DNA of 64,000 nt, taken from contig LLYS01000003.1 in assembly GCA_002049495.1 (NCBI GenBank), positions 62,001-126,000 on the forward strand, given 5' to 3'. Below, piece after piece: positions 53,235 to 63,364 of this stretch. This stretch comes from Epsilonproteobacteria bacterium tcs-49 (GTDB taxonomy: Bacteria; Campylobacterota; Campylobacteria; Campylobacterales; Sulfurovaceae). The position numbers and the translations under genes are program-made. The notes below the pieces were generated by a model. That model ran no database searches and was not told the origin of the DNA. It was given only the letters and a program-made list of their open reading frames with translations. Position 1 is the first letter of the stretch. The number at the start of each line of letters is the position of its first letter.

Positions 53235-55748
53235 CTACTTCTCCGGCAGCGGCACGGGCTTTCCAAGCAAAAATCCCTGGAAAGAGTCCACGCCGATATC
53301 CACCGCCTTTTCCAGTACCTCCTGGGAGTGGATAAACTCCCCGATCGTTTTCGCCCCCAGCTTTTTGGCAAAGATAGTGATCGTCTCGGCGATCATCAGG
53401 GAGTTGGGATCGGTGTGGATATTTTTCATAATGGAACCGTCGATCTTGATATATTCGGGCTGGAGTTCCAAAAGGTAGGAGAAGTTGGCATACCCGCTGC
53501 CAAAATCATCGATGGCGATCTCTACGCCCATCCCTTTCATCTCATCCAGAAACTCATGGACCCGTTCAAAATTTTTAATATACTCGCTCTCTACGATTTC
53601 AAAGATGACACGGTCGGCAAGGCGGTACCTTTGCAGTGTTTTTTTGATAAATTCGCTCACCTCCGCGTTAGCCATATCCTCATAGGTCAGATTCAGCGAA
53701 AACTTCTCTTTTTTGGAGGCGAAGGTTTCGCACGCCTGCTGTACCACCAGCTTGGTCAACTTGTGGTAATCCCCGTTTTTCTTAGCGATATCGAGAAAGA
53801 AAAAGGGTGAGATGACCTCCCCCTCTTCACTTTCGATACGCATCAGGGTCTCATACTTTTTCTCCTCGCCGTTGGTAAGGATCGGCTGGAAGTAGGTTTT
53901 GACCCGATCCTGCTCTATCGCTTTTTTGACCACTTTGGTCCAGTGGATATTTTGCTCGATGCGCTTTTCCAACTCCAGTTCGTTGCGGTATTCGCGGTAA
54001 ACCGCCCCCTCCTGTTTGGCTTTGACCAGCGCCATACTGGCGTGTTCGAGCAAACTGCTGGTTTTATACGCAAAGCCCATGGCGGCACTGAGGTAGATAT
54101 CCACCGCGTCGCCGTCCATCTCCACGGTAAAGGTGGTCGCTTTTATCTTTTCGTCGATCTTTTCTATGATCGCTTCGCAGTGGCTTTTGTCGGTGGGTTT
54201 TTTATTTAAGATCGCAAACTCGTCCCCGGAGACGCGAAAAAGCATCAATCCCGTATCGGCGACGGTCTCTTGCAAAATCTGCGCAAGCTTTTGCAGCACC
54301 AGATCCCCACGGGTGATGCCGTAGAGATCGTTGATATCTTTAAAATTGTTGGCATCGATCAGAACCAGCGCATAATTCTTTTGCTTTTTTTCGATCGATT
54401 TGAGCAGCAGCGTCCGGTTGCCCAGCATGGTCAGATCGTCGTAATAGACCCGCTGCAGCAGCTTTTTATTGTTTTTGCGCAACTGCGTTGTTTTATCGTA
54501 AACGCTTTGTTCCAACTCTTTGTTGAGGCGGTTCAACTGACGCGACGTCTGTCCGATGAGGGTACTGAGCGCTTTGATCGTTTTTTGCGGCCTGGTCGTA
54601 AGTACATACCTCTTCGGAGAAAAGTTTTGAGGGGTTTTGGGGTTTTCCGAAAAGGCGATCAGGGTCAGGGTGTGGTTCAGCAGGTGGTACCTGCCGCTTT
54701 TGGGTTCACGGAAAAACTCCGAGCTGCTCAGACAGCCGCTGAGGGGGCTTACCCGATTCAGCGCTTCAAGTTCCAGAGGAAACATATCGTGCAGCAGCTG
54801 CTCCCTGGCGCTGCAGGCGTAGATAAAAGTCGCTTCCGGGGAGGAGGTGCAAAGCCTCTGCGCCAAGGCGTCCTTTTGTTCCAGTATCGATTCCACGTTG
54901 CCAAATCCGAAATAAACCTGCTCCCCCTCACATACCTTTGCGGCCGTTTCCAGGGAGCCGTCTTCGCGGCGGTTCAAAACGGCTCTGGCGACGGTGATCC
55001 CCTCACGCTCCGTCAGGAGGGGAAATTCCGTTCCCGTCCCGGGAAACTCCCGGGCGATATCTTCGCCGAGGTAGGTGGCGTAAACCTGCAGCGCATCGGT
55101 ATCGTCGATGGAGCAGATACGGTTTTGCTCGGCTTTGGTGATGCGCATCGGCATCCCGATACTCTCCCAACCGAAGCTGTAATCGCTGTGAACCCGAAGC
55201 TTTTCTCCGTGGAAAGAAACCGCAACCGCACCGTTGGTGATGATTTTTTCATGGGTAAAGACAAATCCCTCCCCCGGCTTTTTGGCCGAACCCGCCAAGC
55301 CCCCCGCCAGCGGTACGCCCCCGTGGACCTGTTCCAACTGCTCCAGATAACTTTCCGCATCAAAGCCCCCCGTCGTCGCAAAGGTAACGACGGCTTTGAG
55401 CTGATCGGAAAGGATGGAGCGGGCCATCAAACGGCCGATACTCGTCGCGCTCAAATCCCCGCCTCCGGCATACACCTTGATCCGGCTGTGTTCAAAAGCG
55501 GTGAAGTTGATCAGTGTTTGTCCCGCACTGACCCCCTGGCGGGTCAACCCCGCCTTGGTCGTCATCCCGACGATCTGCGCTTTTGGGAGTTTGAAGCTCA
55601 GATCGCTGATAAGTCCCTGGATAAAATCTTTATCGCAGCTTCCGGTAAAGATTTGGATAAGAAGGTTTTGCTCACTTTCCAGCGCGTGGGAGTGGATAAA
55701 TTGAAACAGGTCTTTCTTGTGACTGTAAAACTTGTTGAGTGTTTTCAT
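53235..55748 (-). CDS. FIST sensory domain with GGDEF and EAL domains
   Basis: 837 residues. About 1-380 is a FIST_N/FIST_C input domain (FATTGGFDAESYLEQL, GTGTEFPLL, YACSAREQLL). A short coiled coil (about 395-430) leads to a GGDEF domain whose signature is SGDEF, then an EAL domain from about 595 with ETLMR in place of EALLR and an intact DDFGSGYANF. No transmembrane segment is seen, so it should be cytoplasmic. It is likely a cyclic-di-GMP phosphodiesterase responding to a small ligand, possibly an amino acid; activity of the GGDEF half is doubtful. Confidence 0.9.
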   Translation of the reverse strand: MKTLNKFYSHKKDLFQFIHSHALESEQNLLIQIFTGSCDKDFIQGLISDLSFKLPKAQIVGMTTKAGLTRQGVSAGQTLINFTAFEHSRIKVYAGGGDLSATSIGRLMARSILSDQLKAVVTFATTGGFDAESYLEQLEQVHGGVPLAGGLAGSAKKPGEGFVFTHEKIITNGAVAVSFHGEKLRVHSDYSFGWESIGMPMRITKAEQNRICSIDDTDALQVYATYLGEDIAREFPGTGTEFPLLTEREGITVARAVLNRREDGSLETAAKVCEGEQVYFGFGNVESILEQKDALAQRLCTSSPEATFIYACSAREQLLHDMFPLELEALNRVSPLSGCLSSSEFFREPKSGRYHLLNHTLTLIAFSENPKTPQNFSPKRYVLTTRPQKTIKALSTLIGQTSRQLNRLNKELEQSVYDKTTQLRKNNKKLLQRVYYDDLTMLGNRTLLLKSIEKKQKNYALVLIDANNFKDINDLYGITRGDLVLQKLAQILQETVADTGLMLFRVSGDEFAILNKKPTDKSHCEAIIEKIDEKIKATTFTVEMDGDAVDIYLSAAMGFAYKTSSLLEHASMALVKAKQEGAVYREYRNELELEKRIEQNIHWTKVVKKAIEQDRVKTYFQPILTNGEEKKYETLMRIESEEGEVISPFFFLDIAKKNGDYHKLTKLVVQQACETFASKKEKFSLNLTYEDMANAEVSEFIKKTLQRYRLADRVIFEIVESEYIKNFERVHEFLDEMKGMGVEIAIDDFGSGYANFSYLLELQPEYIKIDGSIMKNIHTDPNSLMIAETITIFAKKLGAKTIGEFIHSQEVLEKAVDIGVDSFQGFLLGKPVPLPEK

Positions 55749-55850
55749 GAAACCGGACTTACCTTCACTGCGAAATGGATCTCTTATTCATTAGTAGGTC
55801 AGATTCTATCGAAACTAGCGCGGTATTTTTTTGAGAAAGCAAAAGTAGTT

Positions 55851-55869
55851 GCGGGACTTAAAGTCCCGC
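55851..55869 (-). terminator. Hairpin overlapping the prfA stop codon
   Basis: GCGGGACTT and AAGTCCCGC are separated by a single base; the stem includes the last codons and stop of prfA. Downstream bases are only modestly T-rich on the minus strand. Confidence 0.5.
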
Positions 55870-56922
55870 CTCTTTGATCGCCATCGCCTGCTCATCGGCG
55901 ATAAGCGGATCGACCAGGAGGTCAAGATTGCCGTCTTGTACGACCTCCGTTAAACTATACAGCGTCAAATTGATACGGTGGTCGGTGATCCGGTTTTGCG
56001 GATAGTTGTAGGTTCGTATCCGCTCACTCCGATCCCCGCTGCCCACCTGCGATTTTCTTGCCGCGGCGTTGGCGTCCATCTGCTCTTTCATCTGCTGTTC
56101 GTAGATGCGCGCTTTAAGCACCTTCATCGCTTTATCGCGGTTTTTGTGCTGGGATTTCTCATCCTGGATAGCCACCACCACGCCCGTGGGAACGTGGGTC
56201 AGGCGCACCGCACTGTCGGTGGTGTTGACCGACTGCCCCCCGCAGCCGCTGGAGCGGTACACGTCCATCTTGATATCGTTGGGGTTGAGCTCCACCTCCA
56301 CGTCATCGACCTCGGGCATCACCGCCACGGTCACCGCGGAGGTGTGTACGCGCCCCTGTGATTCCGTTTCGGGAACCCGCTGCACGCGGTGCGTACCCGC
56401 TTCATACTTCAGCCGGGAGTACGCGCCTTCACCTTTGACAAGGGCGATAAGCTCCTTGTAACCGCCGGCGTTGCTGTCGTTGCTGCTGACGATCTCGACT
56501 TTCCAGCCGCGCTGTTCGGCGTATCTGGCATAGGCTTTAAACAGGTCTTCCACGAAAAGCGCCGATTCGTCGCCGCCGGTTCCCGCCCGCATCTCCAGAT
56601 AAATATTTTTATCGTCGTTGGGATCTTTGGGCAGCATAAGCAGCTTGATCTGCTCGTGCAACTCCTCCAGCTCCGGTTCGAGCTCGCGCAGCTCCTCTTT
56701 GGCAAGTCCGCCGAGTTCCCTGTCTTCAAGCAGTTCGCGATTCTCTTTGATACTGTCGCTGACGAAGATGTAGCGCTGCGCCTTTTCCACCAGTTCGCGC
56801 AGATCGGACTGCTCCTTGGAAAGCGCCGTCATCTTCTTCACGTCTCCGGTGATTTCCGGGGAGCTGAGCAGTTCGTTGATCTCATTGTAGCGGTCTATAA
56901 AGGGTTGTAATTTTGTTTTCAT
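55858..56922 (-). CDS. prfA: Peptide chain release factor 1
   Basis: 354 residues. The GGQ peptidyl-hydrolysis motif is in [18 protein letters not shown] (about 230), and [20 protein letters not shown] precedes it. RF1 releases peptides at UAA and UAG. Its presence means UAG is a normal stop in this organism, relevant to the interrupted dGTPase gene downstream. GGAGAG lies 7 bases before its ATG. Confidence 0.97.
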   Translation of the reverse strand: MKTKLQPFIDRYNEINELLSSPEITGDVKKMTALSKEQSDLRELVEKAQRYIFVSDSIKENRELLEDRELGGLAKEELRELEPELEELHEQIKLLMLPKDPNDDKNIYLEMRAGTGGDESALFVEDLFKAYARYAEQRGWKVEIVSSNDSNAGGYKELIALVKGEGAYSRLKYEAGTHRVQRVPETESQGRVHTSAVTVAVMPEVDDVEVELNPNDIKMDVYRSSGCGGQSVNTTDSAVRLTHVPTGVVVAIQDEKSQHKNRDKAMKVLKARIYEQQMKEQMDANAAARKSQVGSGDRSERIRTYNYPQNRITDHRINLTLYSLTEVVQDGNLDLLVDPLIADEQAMAIKEAGL

Positions 56923-56936
56923 CTATATCTCTCCTT

Positions 56937-56959
56937 TTTGCCGGGCAATGCCTGGCAAA
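56937..56959 (-). promoter_or_regulatory. Long hairpin directly upstream of prfA
   Basis: An 11-bp near-perfect stem (one G-T pair) formed by TTTGCCGGGCA and TGCCTGGCAAA around one central base. In the minus-strand mRNA it ends just before AAAAAGGAGAG, the prfA ribosome-binding site, so it could influence initiation or mark a transcript end. Confidence 0.4.
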
Positions 56960-57210
56960 AACTCCTTTCACTAAAGCTTCAGCCTTGCCTCAGCTTCACT
57001 TCGAAGACGGCAAAGCCGCTTCTACGCTTCGTACTTGATCTCTCATGTTTTTCGCGAACAAAGTCCGCTAAAAACCTCTAAAGCCTCGCCCTTGGCTCGG
57101 CTCCGCTGCGAGCGAGCAAAGCTCACTCTCCGCTTCGTTTTCCGCTTCCCTAATTGTACACTTGCATTTTTATGATTTGATTTTTATTTTCTGATTGTGT
57201 CAAATGAGTC

Positions 57211-57229
57211 CCCGCACCGGCGGTGCGGG
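57211..57229 (-). terminator. GC-rich hairpin after rpsT
   Basis: CCCGCACC, three bases, GGTGCGGG; perfect 8-bp stem about 40 bases past the rpsT stop. Lacks a U-tract. Shares its arms with the palindrome at 46814-46829. Confidence 0.45.
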
Positions 57230-57268
57230 ATTGTCTAGGGAGTTGTTATTTTTATAGAAAAGGAGGAT

Positions 57269-57535
57269 TTAGCTTTCCAAGCTATTTACCATTTTTGCCA
57301 ATCTGCTTACTTTTCTCGCAGCGGTATTTTTCTTGATGATCTTTTTGCTTACGAATTTTTGGAACTCTTTGTCCGCCGTCGCAAGCGCTTTTTGCGCATC
57401 TTCTTTCTTCCCTGCCGCTACCGCTTCTTTTACGGCTCTGGAGATGTTGCTGATTCTTGTTCTGTAGAATCTGTTTCTTTCCGTTCTTACTTTTGTTTGT
57501 CTGATTCTTTTGATCGTTGACTTGTGGTGTGCCAT
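57269..57535 (-). CDS. rpsT: 30S ribosomal protein S20
   Basis: 88 residues, very basic, with the conserved [13 protein letters not shown] start and [16 protein letters not shown]. It binds 16S rRNA in the 30S subunit. Divergent from glmM, with a 151-base AT-rich gap that should hold both promoters. Confidence 0.98.
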   Translation of the reverse strand: MAHHKSTIKRIRQTKVRTERNRFYRTRISNISRAVKEAVAAGKKEDAQKALATADKEFQKFVSKKIIKKNTAARKVSRLAKMVNSLES

Positions 57536-57686
57536 CTTTTACTTCCTTTTCATGATTCTTTGATTAAAATAGTTGTGAAATAATATCTGAATTTATTTAA
57601 ATTACTATTAAAATGTTTTGGTAAAAAATTATTTCAGTTATTTGCGTGTGCTATAATTGCACTACTTTGATTTTACGGAGGAATTT

Positions 57687-59030
57687 ATGGGGAAACTTTT
57701 CGGTACCGACGGCGTCCGGGGCAAAGCGGGCGTCAAACTCACCGCGCAGGTGGCGATGAAGCTGGCCATGGCCGCGGGAATACACTTTCAAAAGCACTCA
57801 AAGACTAAAAAAATCCTTGTGGGCAAAGATACCAGAAGAAGCGGCTATATGATCGAAAACGCCATCGTCAGCGGTTTGACCGCGGTGGGCTACAACGTCG
57901 TTCAAATCGGCCCCATGCCCACTCCCGCGATCGCATTTTTAACCCAGGATATGCGCTGTGACGGCGGCATCATGATCAGTGCCAGCCACAACCCCTACTA
58001 CGACAACGGGATCAAGTTTTTCGACTCCAACGGCGACAAACTCCAAGAGTGCGACGAAAGCGCCATCGAATCGATTTACGATAATTGCGACCTCATCGAA
58101 CAGGCCCAGGAGATCGATGAAAAGATAGGTTCCTCCAAACGTATCGACGACGTAATCGGACGCTACATCGTACACATCAAAAACTCTTTTCCCAAAGATT
58201 TGACTTTGGGCAACCTGCGTATCGTGGTCGACACCGCCAACGGCGCGGCATACAAAACCGCCCCGACGGTTCTGCGCGAACTGGGCGCGGAAGTGTTTGT
58301 CGTGGGCAACGATCCCGACGGCTTCAACATCAACGAAGGCTGCGGCGCCATGCATCCGCAAACCGCTGCGAAAGCGGTGCGGGAATACCGTGCCGATATC
58401 GGTTTGGCGCTGGACGGCGACGCGGACCGGCTGGTGGTCATCGATGAGAACGGCCGGCAGCTTGAGGGTGATTTGCTGCTTGGCGTACTGGCAAAATACC
58501 TCAAAGATGAGGGCAAACTGCAAAACGGCGGCGTAGTGGCTACGGTGATGAGCAACCAGGGCTTAGAGGACTTTTTGAAAGCGGAGAACCTCACTCTCGA
58601 TCGCGCCAAAGTGGGAGATAAATATGTTTTGGAAGTGATGAAGCGCGACGGTTACAACTTCGGCGGCGAACAAAGCGGCCACATCATCTTCAGCGATTTT
58701 GCCAAAACCGGCGACGGCCTGGTCAGCGCCCTGCAGGTCCTGGCGTATATCGTGCGCAGCGGCAAGCGCGTCAGCGAAGCCTTTGACCTTTTTGAAATCT
58801 ATCCCAGCAAACTGGTCAATATCAACGTAGAGGAAAAGCCTCCCCTGGATAAAATCGAAGGGGCGCAGGAGGTACTGCAAAAGATAGAGGATGCGGGAAT
58901 GCGCCAGCTGGTACGCTACTCGGGTACGGAAAACAAGATGCGGATTTTGATCGAGGGCAAAGATGTCAAAACCGTCGAAAAGCATATGGAGCGGACCGTT
59001 GCCTTTTTCAAATCCAAACTTTCGTCGTAG
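57687..59030 (+). CDS. glmM: Phosphoglucosamine mutase
   Basis: 447 residues from the ATG at 57687, preceded by CGGAGGAA; an upstream start at 57657 would precede the ribosome-binding site. [12 protein letters not shown] is the family N-terminus. The phosphoserine loop is [15 protein letters not shown], the metal loop DGDADR and the phosphate-binding tail [11 protein letters not shown]. It converts glucosamine-6-phosphate to glucosamine-1-phosphate for UDP-GlcNAc synthesis, feeding peptidoglycan and the glycan locus. Confidence 0.98.
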   Translation: MGKLFGTDGVRGKAGVKLTAQVAMKLAMAAGIHFQKHSKTKKILVGKDTRRSGYMIENAIVSGLTAVGYNVVQIGPMPTPAIAFLTQDMRCDGGIMISASHNPYYDNGIKFFDSNGDKLQECDESAIESIYDNCDLIEQAQEIDEKIGSSKRIDDVIGRYIVHIKNSFPKDLTLGNLRIVVDTANGAAYKTAPTVLRELGAEVFVVGNDPDGFNINEGCGAMHPQTAAKAVREYRADIGLALDGDADRLVVIDENGRQLEGDLLLGVLAKYLKDEGKLQNGGVVATVMSNQGLEDFLKAENLTLDRAKVGDKYVLEVMKRDGYNFGGEQSGHIIFSDFAKTGDGLVSALQVLAYIVRSGKRVSEAFDLFEIYPSKLVNINVEEKPPLDKIEGAQEVLQKIEDAGMRQLVRYSGTENKMRILIEGKDVKTVEKHMERTVAFFKSKLSS

Positions 59031-59478
59031 CACGCTCGTTTTTACCCTGCTTTTTCTCGGGGTACTTATCACCGATCAAAATATCAAGCGCCTCTTTTTG
59101 GAGGGGCTGTTTTACGAGGGGGAGTGCCTCTCCTTTACCCTCGCGCTGAACAAGGGCGTCGCCTTCTCCATGTTCGCCTTTTTGGGCCCCTATCTCAAGT
59201 GGATCCAAACTTTTTTGCTTTTGGGAATCTTTATCTACATCATTTGGCAGCGGTACCTGCAGCGCTACCCCGTGGCTCTGGCGTTGATCCTGGCTTCGGG
59301 TATAAGCAACGTTTACGACCGCTTCATGCACGGAGGAGTCGTGGATTACGTCTACTGGCACTGCGGCTTTGAGTTCGCCATTTTCAACCTCGCCGACGTA
59401 TTGATCGATATCGGCGTGGTGATGATGATCTATCTCCTGTGGCGGGAGGAGCGGCAAAAAGGAGAATGCGATGATTGA
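58963..59478 (+). CDS. lspA: Lipoprotein signal peptidase
   Basis: 171 residues from the ATG at 58963, or 159 from a TTG at 58999 that has GGAG upstream; both overlap glmM. Four membrane helices are visible. The catalytic aspartates are in [16 protein letters not shown] and [19 protein letters not shown] is the third conserved block. It cleaves prolipoprotein signal peptides in the inner membrane. Confidence 0.93.
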   Translation: MSKPSKSIWSGPLPFSNPNFRRSTLVFTLLFLGVLITDQNIKRLFLEGLFYEGECLSFTLALNKGVAFSMFAFLGPYLKWIQTFLLLGIFIYIIWQRYLQRYPVALALILASGISNVYDRFMHGGVVDYVYWHCGFEFAIFNLADVLIDIGVVMMIYLLWREERQKGECDD

Positions 59479-60940
59479 TTACGGCACCAAACTCACCACC
59501 CACCGTCAACACTACCCCATCAAAGAGCTCAACGACTCGGTCGAAAGCGACCGGGGGCGCATCATCTCCGCTCCCGCTTTTCGCAGGCTGCAAAAACGCA
59601 CGCAGGTGTTTCCCCTGGAACTCAACGCCGCGGTGCGCAGCCGCTTGACCCATTCGCTGTAGGTGGCGCAAACCAGCCGCTTTATCGCAAAATCGGTGTT
59701 GGAAAAGTTGCGACAAAGCGGGGAATATGAGCGCTGCGGACTGCGGGGCTTGGAAAACGCCTTTGTCTCCACCGCGGAGATGGCCAGCCTTGCCCACGAT
59801 ATCGGCAATCCGCCCTTTGGACACTTTGCCGAAGGAGTGATCGAGGAGTGGATCAAAACCCGCGCGCTGCCCCTGCTTGACTCCCTCTACCCCGATCTAA
59901 GCCAGGACGCCAAAGCCCTCAAAGAGAAGTTGACCGAGGATTTGCGAAACTTCGACGGCAACGCCCAGGCGATCCGCATCGTTACAAAACTGCAGCGCCT
60001 CAATCTCTCCTATACCCAGATCGCGTCCATTCTCAAATATACCCGCGCGGCCCATGAACCCCGACCGGACGAAACAGAGCCCTTATCCTACCTGCGGAAA
60101 AAGCCCGGTTTTTACTACAGCGAGCGGGAAGTGGTCGCAAAGGTGATAAAAGCTCTGGATACGGCACCCGGACACCGCTTCCCCCTGACCTATATCATGG
60201 AAGCCGCCGATGATATCTCCTACCTCACCGCCGACCTGGAAGATGCGGTGGATAAGGGGATCATTTCCATGGAGCGAATCGTGTCGCTGGTAGATGTTCA
60301 CTGCGAGCAAAAGCGCAAGGAGGGGTTTGATACGCGGTTTTTACAGGAGTTGATCCACAAACATTATGAACGGGCCAGCAAAAACGAGGAGGAGCCCTAC
60401 CGCTTCAACCTCTTTTTGACGCTGACCCGCGCCGAACTGATCCGCAAGCTGGTGGATTTTGTCAGCGACGCGTATCTTGCCAACCATGAAGCGGTTTTTG
60501 CGGGCAGTTTCGACGGCGCTTTGCTTGAGAGCGACCCCCACGACCCCCGCTGCGTAGCGGTGAAAATTTTACAAGAGATCTCCGTTGCACATATCTACAA
60601 CAACCGCTCCATCGAGGATATGGAGCTGCAAAGCTACCGCATCATCCACTCGCTGCTGGAGTTTTTCAAACCTCTGCTGGAGGTAGATGCGGGGCAGATG
60701 CGAAAACTGCGTGAGGGGGAGCGCGTGGGGCACCTGCTGGCGCCAAAGCTTTATCAGCGCCTCTCAAAGAAGCAAAAGGTCGCGTACCAAAGCGCGGTAT
60801 ACGAAATCGAACAAAGCGACCAAAGCGGGGAGCAAAAGCAGCTGCTGGAGTGGTACTACCGGGTCCGGCTGATTCTTGATTACGTCAGCGGTATGACCGA
60901 TGATTACGCATTAAGCGAGTATGAAACCCTTTTACTTTAA
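59471..60940 (+). pseudogene. dgt: Deoxyguanosinetriphosphate triphosphohydrolase (dGTPase), in-frame TAG
   Basis: One continuous frame encodes a dGTPase of normal length (about 488 residues) except for a TAG at 59660-59662. The first part ends SRLTHSL and the next codon, where homologues have Glu in THSLEVAQ, is TAG; the frame resumes with VAQTSR. The HD-domain histidine H61 is before the stop and LAHDIGNPPFGH after it, so neither half can hold the whole active site. A GTG follows the stop directly. A GAG-to-TAG change or a base-call error explains it. The rest looks undecayed. Confidence 0.88.
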
Positions 60941-60991
60941 AATAGTAAAGATGTTATGGGGATGTAACTTTATATATGAAAAGGATAGTTT

Positions 60992-61504
60992 ATGATTAGC
61001 AAAAAGATGACAAAAGCACTCAACGGACAATTGAACAAAGAGTACCACTCCGCCTATATCTACCTGGGACTGAGCGCCTGGGCGAGCGAAAAAGGCTACA
61101 ACGGCTGTGCCAGCTGGTTTATGGTGCAGTATCAAGAGGAGGTCGCCCACGGGATGAAACTGTTTAACTACCTTGACGAGCAGGGTGCGAGTATCGAACT
61201 CAAAGATATCAAAGCGTTCAATTTTGCGGGAACGACACTGCTTGAAGCCTTCGAAGAAGCTTTTGCCCACGAACAGAAGATGACGGGCTGGCTCAACGAA
61301 CTCAGCGATCTGGCGATGAAGGAGAAGGACCACGCCACCTACAACATGCTGCAGTGGTATGTCATGGAGCAGGTGGAAGAGGAAGCGCTTTTTAGCGATA
61401 TTATCGATAAGATGAAGCTTATCGGCGACAACGGTAACGGGCTGTACAACCTGGATAAAGAGTTGGGTCAGCGTACCTTCGTCGACCCAACGACACAGGC
61501 GTAA
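60992..61504 (+). CDS. ftn: Ferritin (non-haem iron storage)
   Basis: 170 residues, four-helix ferritin. Ferroxidase ligands are visible: E17 in NKEYHSAYIYL, E49/E50 and H53 in YQEEVAHG, E94 in HEQKMTGW and Q127 near VMEQVEEE. It oxidises Fe2+ and stores iron as a 24-mer in the cytoplasm. It has its own upstream gap and downstream terminator, so it is likely a single-gene unit. Confidence 0.96.
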   Translation: MISKKMTKALNGQLNKEYHSAYIYLGLSAWASEKGYNGCASWFMVQYQEEVAHGMKLFNYLDEQGASIELKDIKAFNFAGTTLLEAFEEAFAHEQKMTGWLNELSDLAMKEKDHATYNMLQWYVMEQVEEEALFSDIIDKMKLIGDNGNGLYNLDKELGQRTFVDPTTQA

Positions 61505-61512
61505 ACCCTTTG

Positions 61513-61529
61513 CGGGGCACCCTGCCCCG
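61513..61529 (+). terminator. Terminator after ferritin
   Basis: CGGGGCA, loop CCC, TGCCCCG: perfect 7-bp stem a few bases past the stop, followed by a T-rich stretch. Confidence 0.65.
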
Positions 61530-61664
61530 TTAATATTTCCCCCTTTTTATTAACGCAACTTCTGCTTATACTAAAGCCTTTCTTGTAAAAAAAACTTAAA
61601 TAGATTCATCAGTCAAACTTATATACAATGGCACTATCTTGAGTTTATACTGAAAGGATCGACC

Positions 61665-62015
61665 TTGAAAACAGTGATCGCGATTATCTTTTGTCTGGCC
61701 CTGGGAGCATACGCCCAGGATCGGTTGGGAAGCCATTCCAAAGGCTTGACCTACTATAAATATATCATCAAACCCGAATTGGGCATTCCCGGGGATGTCT
61801 TTACCAAAAAGTATACGACTCAAGAGTGGCAAGCGCTCTTTGATGACGGTGCAAAAGGTTTTAAAAAACAGTTTTCTAATGTTTCTCCTAAGTTAGATGC
61901 GTTTTTAGCAAGTGACAAATTCAAACAGATCGCACCGGATTTGAGAGCGTTTACCATCTTTTACGCTCAAGACAGCGGCTATCTGGCCCCATGCGATACG
62001 AAAGAAAGGTTTTAA
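61665..62015 (+). CDS. Small exported protein upstream of sulfide dehydrogenase
   Basis: 116 residues, TTG start at 61665 with GAAAGGA upstream. MKTVIAIIFCLALGAYA is a Sec signal peptide. The mature part has KKYTTQEWQALFDDGAKGF and ends SGYLAPCDTKERF with a single cysteine and no CXXCH haem site. It ends one base before the flavoprotein gene, so the two are certainly coupled. It occupies the place where a cytochrome subunit is often found, but carries no haem motif. Function unknown; likely a periplasmic partner. Confidence 0.72.
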   Translation: MKTVIAIIFCLALGAYAQDRLGSHSKGLTYYKYIIKPELGIPGDVFTKKYTTQEWQALFDDGAKGFKKQFSNVSPKLDAFLASDKFKQIAPDLRAFTIFYAQDSGYLAPCDTKERF

Positions 62016-62016
62016 T

Positions 62017-63354
62017 ATGACACGAAGAGATATTTTAAAGCTCTCCGCCGCCGCTGCCGCGGTAGCACCGACGCTCTCCTTTGCCGCTTCCGAAAGTGGT
62101 AAGCGCAAAACAGCAGATATCGACAGAAGCAGCAAACAGCGGGTGATCGTCTGCGGCGGCGGCTTTGGCGGATTGACGACGGCAAAATATATCAAAGAGT
62201 TTTACCCCGAGGCGGAGGTGATGCTGATTGAGAAAAACTCCCACTTTACCTCCTGCCCCTACAGCAACCTGTGGCTCGGCGGTATCGAGGGAACGTCGCT
62301 GCAAGAACTCTCCTACAGCTATCTGCAAGCGGCCAACAACTTCGGCTACCGCTTTGTCAACGAAACGGTCACCGCCATCGACAAGAAGGCGCAGACGGTC
62401 ACCACCGACGGTCAAACCTACGCCTATGACCGGCTGGTCCTTGCGGGAGGGATCGAGTATGATTACGACAAACTCTTTGCCGATAAAGAGATCGCCAAAG
62501 AGTGCTATATGCACTATCCCCCGGCGATGAAGCCCGGCAGCGAACACTTGAGTTTGAAAAACAAGGTGGAAAACTTTTCCGGGGGCAACTTCATCGTCAC
62601 CGTCCCCGCAGGCGGTTACCGCTGCCCGCCCGCGCCCTACGAGCGCGCCTGCATGATCGCCAACTATTTTAAGAAAAACGGGATCAAGGGCAAAGTGCTG
62701 CTCCTTGACCCCAGGGAAAAACCCGGCGCGAAACCCGAGGGCTTTCTCTACGTCTTTAAGCACCTTTACGCAGATTATATCGAGTATATGCCCATGAGCG
62801 AGATCAAAGATATCGACGCGGCGAACAAGCGTCTGACGATCGAGCGTTTCAATAAAGAAACTTACCTTTATGAAACCCGCGAACTTCCCATGGACGAGGG
62901 CAATATCATCCCACCCATGAAAGCGGCCAAGCTGGTGGAGTTAGCGGGTATCAAGCGCACCCCGCACGGCTGGGCGCAGCTGGAGAAGCTGGGCTTTGCC
63001 AGCGTAAGCGACCCAAGGGTATATGTCGTGGGCGATTCGGGGGGACACCCCTTTCCCAAAAGCGGACATATGGCCAACTCCTGCGGCTATATCGCCGCCA
63101 AGCATATCGCCTACGCCATGCAAGGCAAAGCCGTGGACAAGCGCGCGGATATGCCCTCAAACATCTGCTACTCAATGGTCGGCGAAAATCCGCTGGAGGG
63201 GATCTCGGTGCACCATGAAGTAGAGGTAAAGGGCGGGACGTACAGCGTCAGCGCCCAATCCACCAAGCGCCCCGACGCCAATACCGGCGAGAGTATCAAG
63301 CCGTGGTTTGATGCGATCATGAACGATCTGTTCGGCCCGGCGAAAAACTCTTAA
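62017..63354 (+). CDS. fccB: Flavocytochrome-c-type sulfide dehydrogenase flavoprotein
   Basis: 445 residues. A twin-arginine-like signal (MTRRDILKLSAAAAAVAP) is followed by the FAD loop VIVCGGGFGGLT (43-54). Redox cysteines C80 (TSCPYSN) and C203 (YRCPPAPYE) match the pair in FccB/SoxF that reacts with sulfide. VYVVGDSGGHPFPKSGHMAN is the second FAD region. It oxidises sulfide to sulfur or polysulfide in the periplasm. No haem subunit gene is adjacent, so the electron acceptor must be encoded elsewhere. Confidence 0.92.
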   Translation: MTRRDILKLSAAAAAVAPTLSFAASESGKRKTADIDRSSKQRVIVCGGGFGGLTTAKYIKEFYPEAEVMLIEKNSHFTSCPYSNLWLGGIEGTSLQELSYSYLQAANNFGYRFVNETVTAIDKKAQTVTTDGQTYAYDRLVLAGGIEYDYDKLFADKEIAKECYMHYPPAMKPGSEHLSLKNKVENFSGGNFIVTVPAGGYRCPPAPYERACMIANYFKKNGIKGKVLLLDPREKPGAKPEGFLYVFKHLYADYIEYMPMSEIKDIDAANKRLTIERFNKETYLYETRELPMDEGNIIPPMKAAKLVELAGIKRTPHGWAQLEKLGFASVSDPRVYVVGDSGGHPFPKSGHMANSCGYIAAKHIAYAMQGKAVDKRADMPSNICYSMVGENPLEGISVHHEVEVKGGTYSVSAQSTKRPDANTGESIKPWFDAIMNDLFGPAKNS

Positions 63355-63364
63355 ACGTGCGGCT

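Larger units (their letters stand above)
56923..57268. other. Intergenic region between rpsT and prfA
   Basis: 346 bases with no convincing gene. It contains a strong hairpin at 56937-56959 next to the prfA ribosome-binding site, a GC-rich palindrome at 57211-57229, and in between a stretch rich in CTTCG/GCGAAG-like short repeats (56985-57150) that could fold further. An AT-rich segment at 57150-57200 may hold a prfA promoter. Confidence 0.6.

Noticed and set aside
54270-55877. Plus-strand open frame of 535 codons opposite the FIST-GGDEF-EAL gene
   Set aside because: Antisense shadow in GC-richer sequence; the minus-strand protein has clear domains.
59660-59662. Recoding of TAG as an amino acid (pyrrolysine or suppressor)
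   Set aside because: prfA is present, no pyl genes are seen, and homologues have plain Glu here; mutation or base error is simpler.
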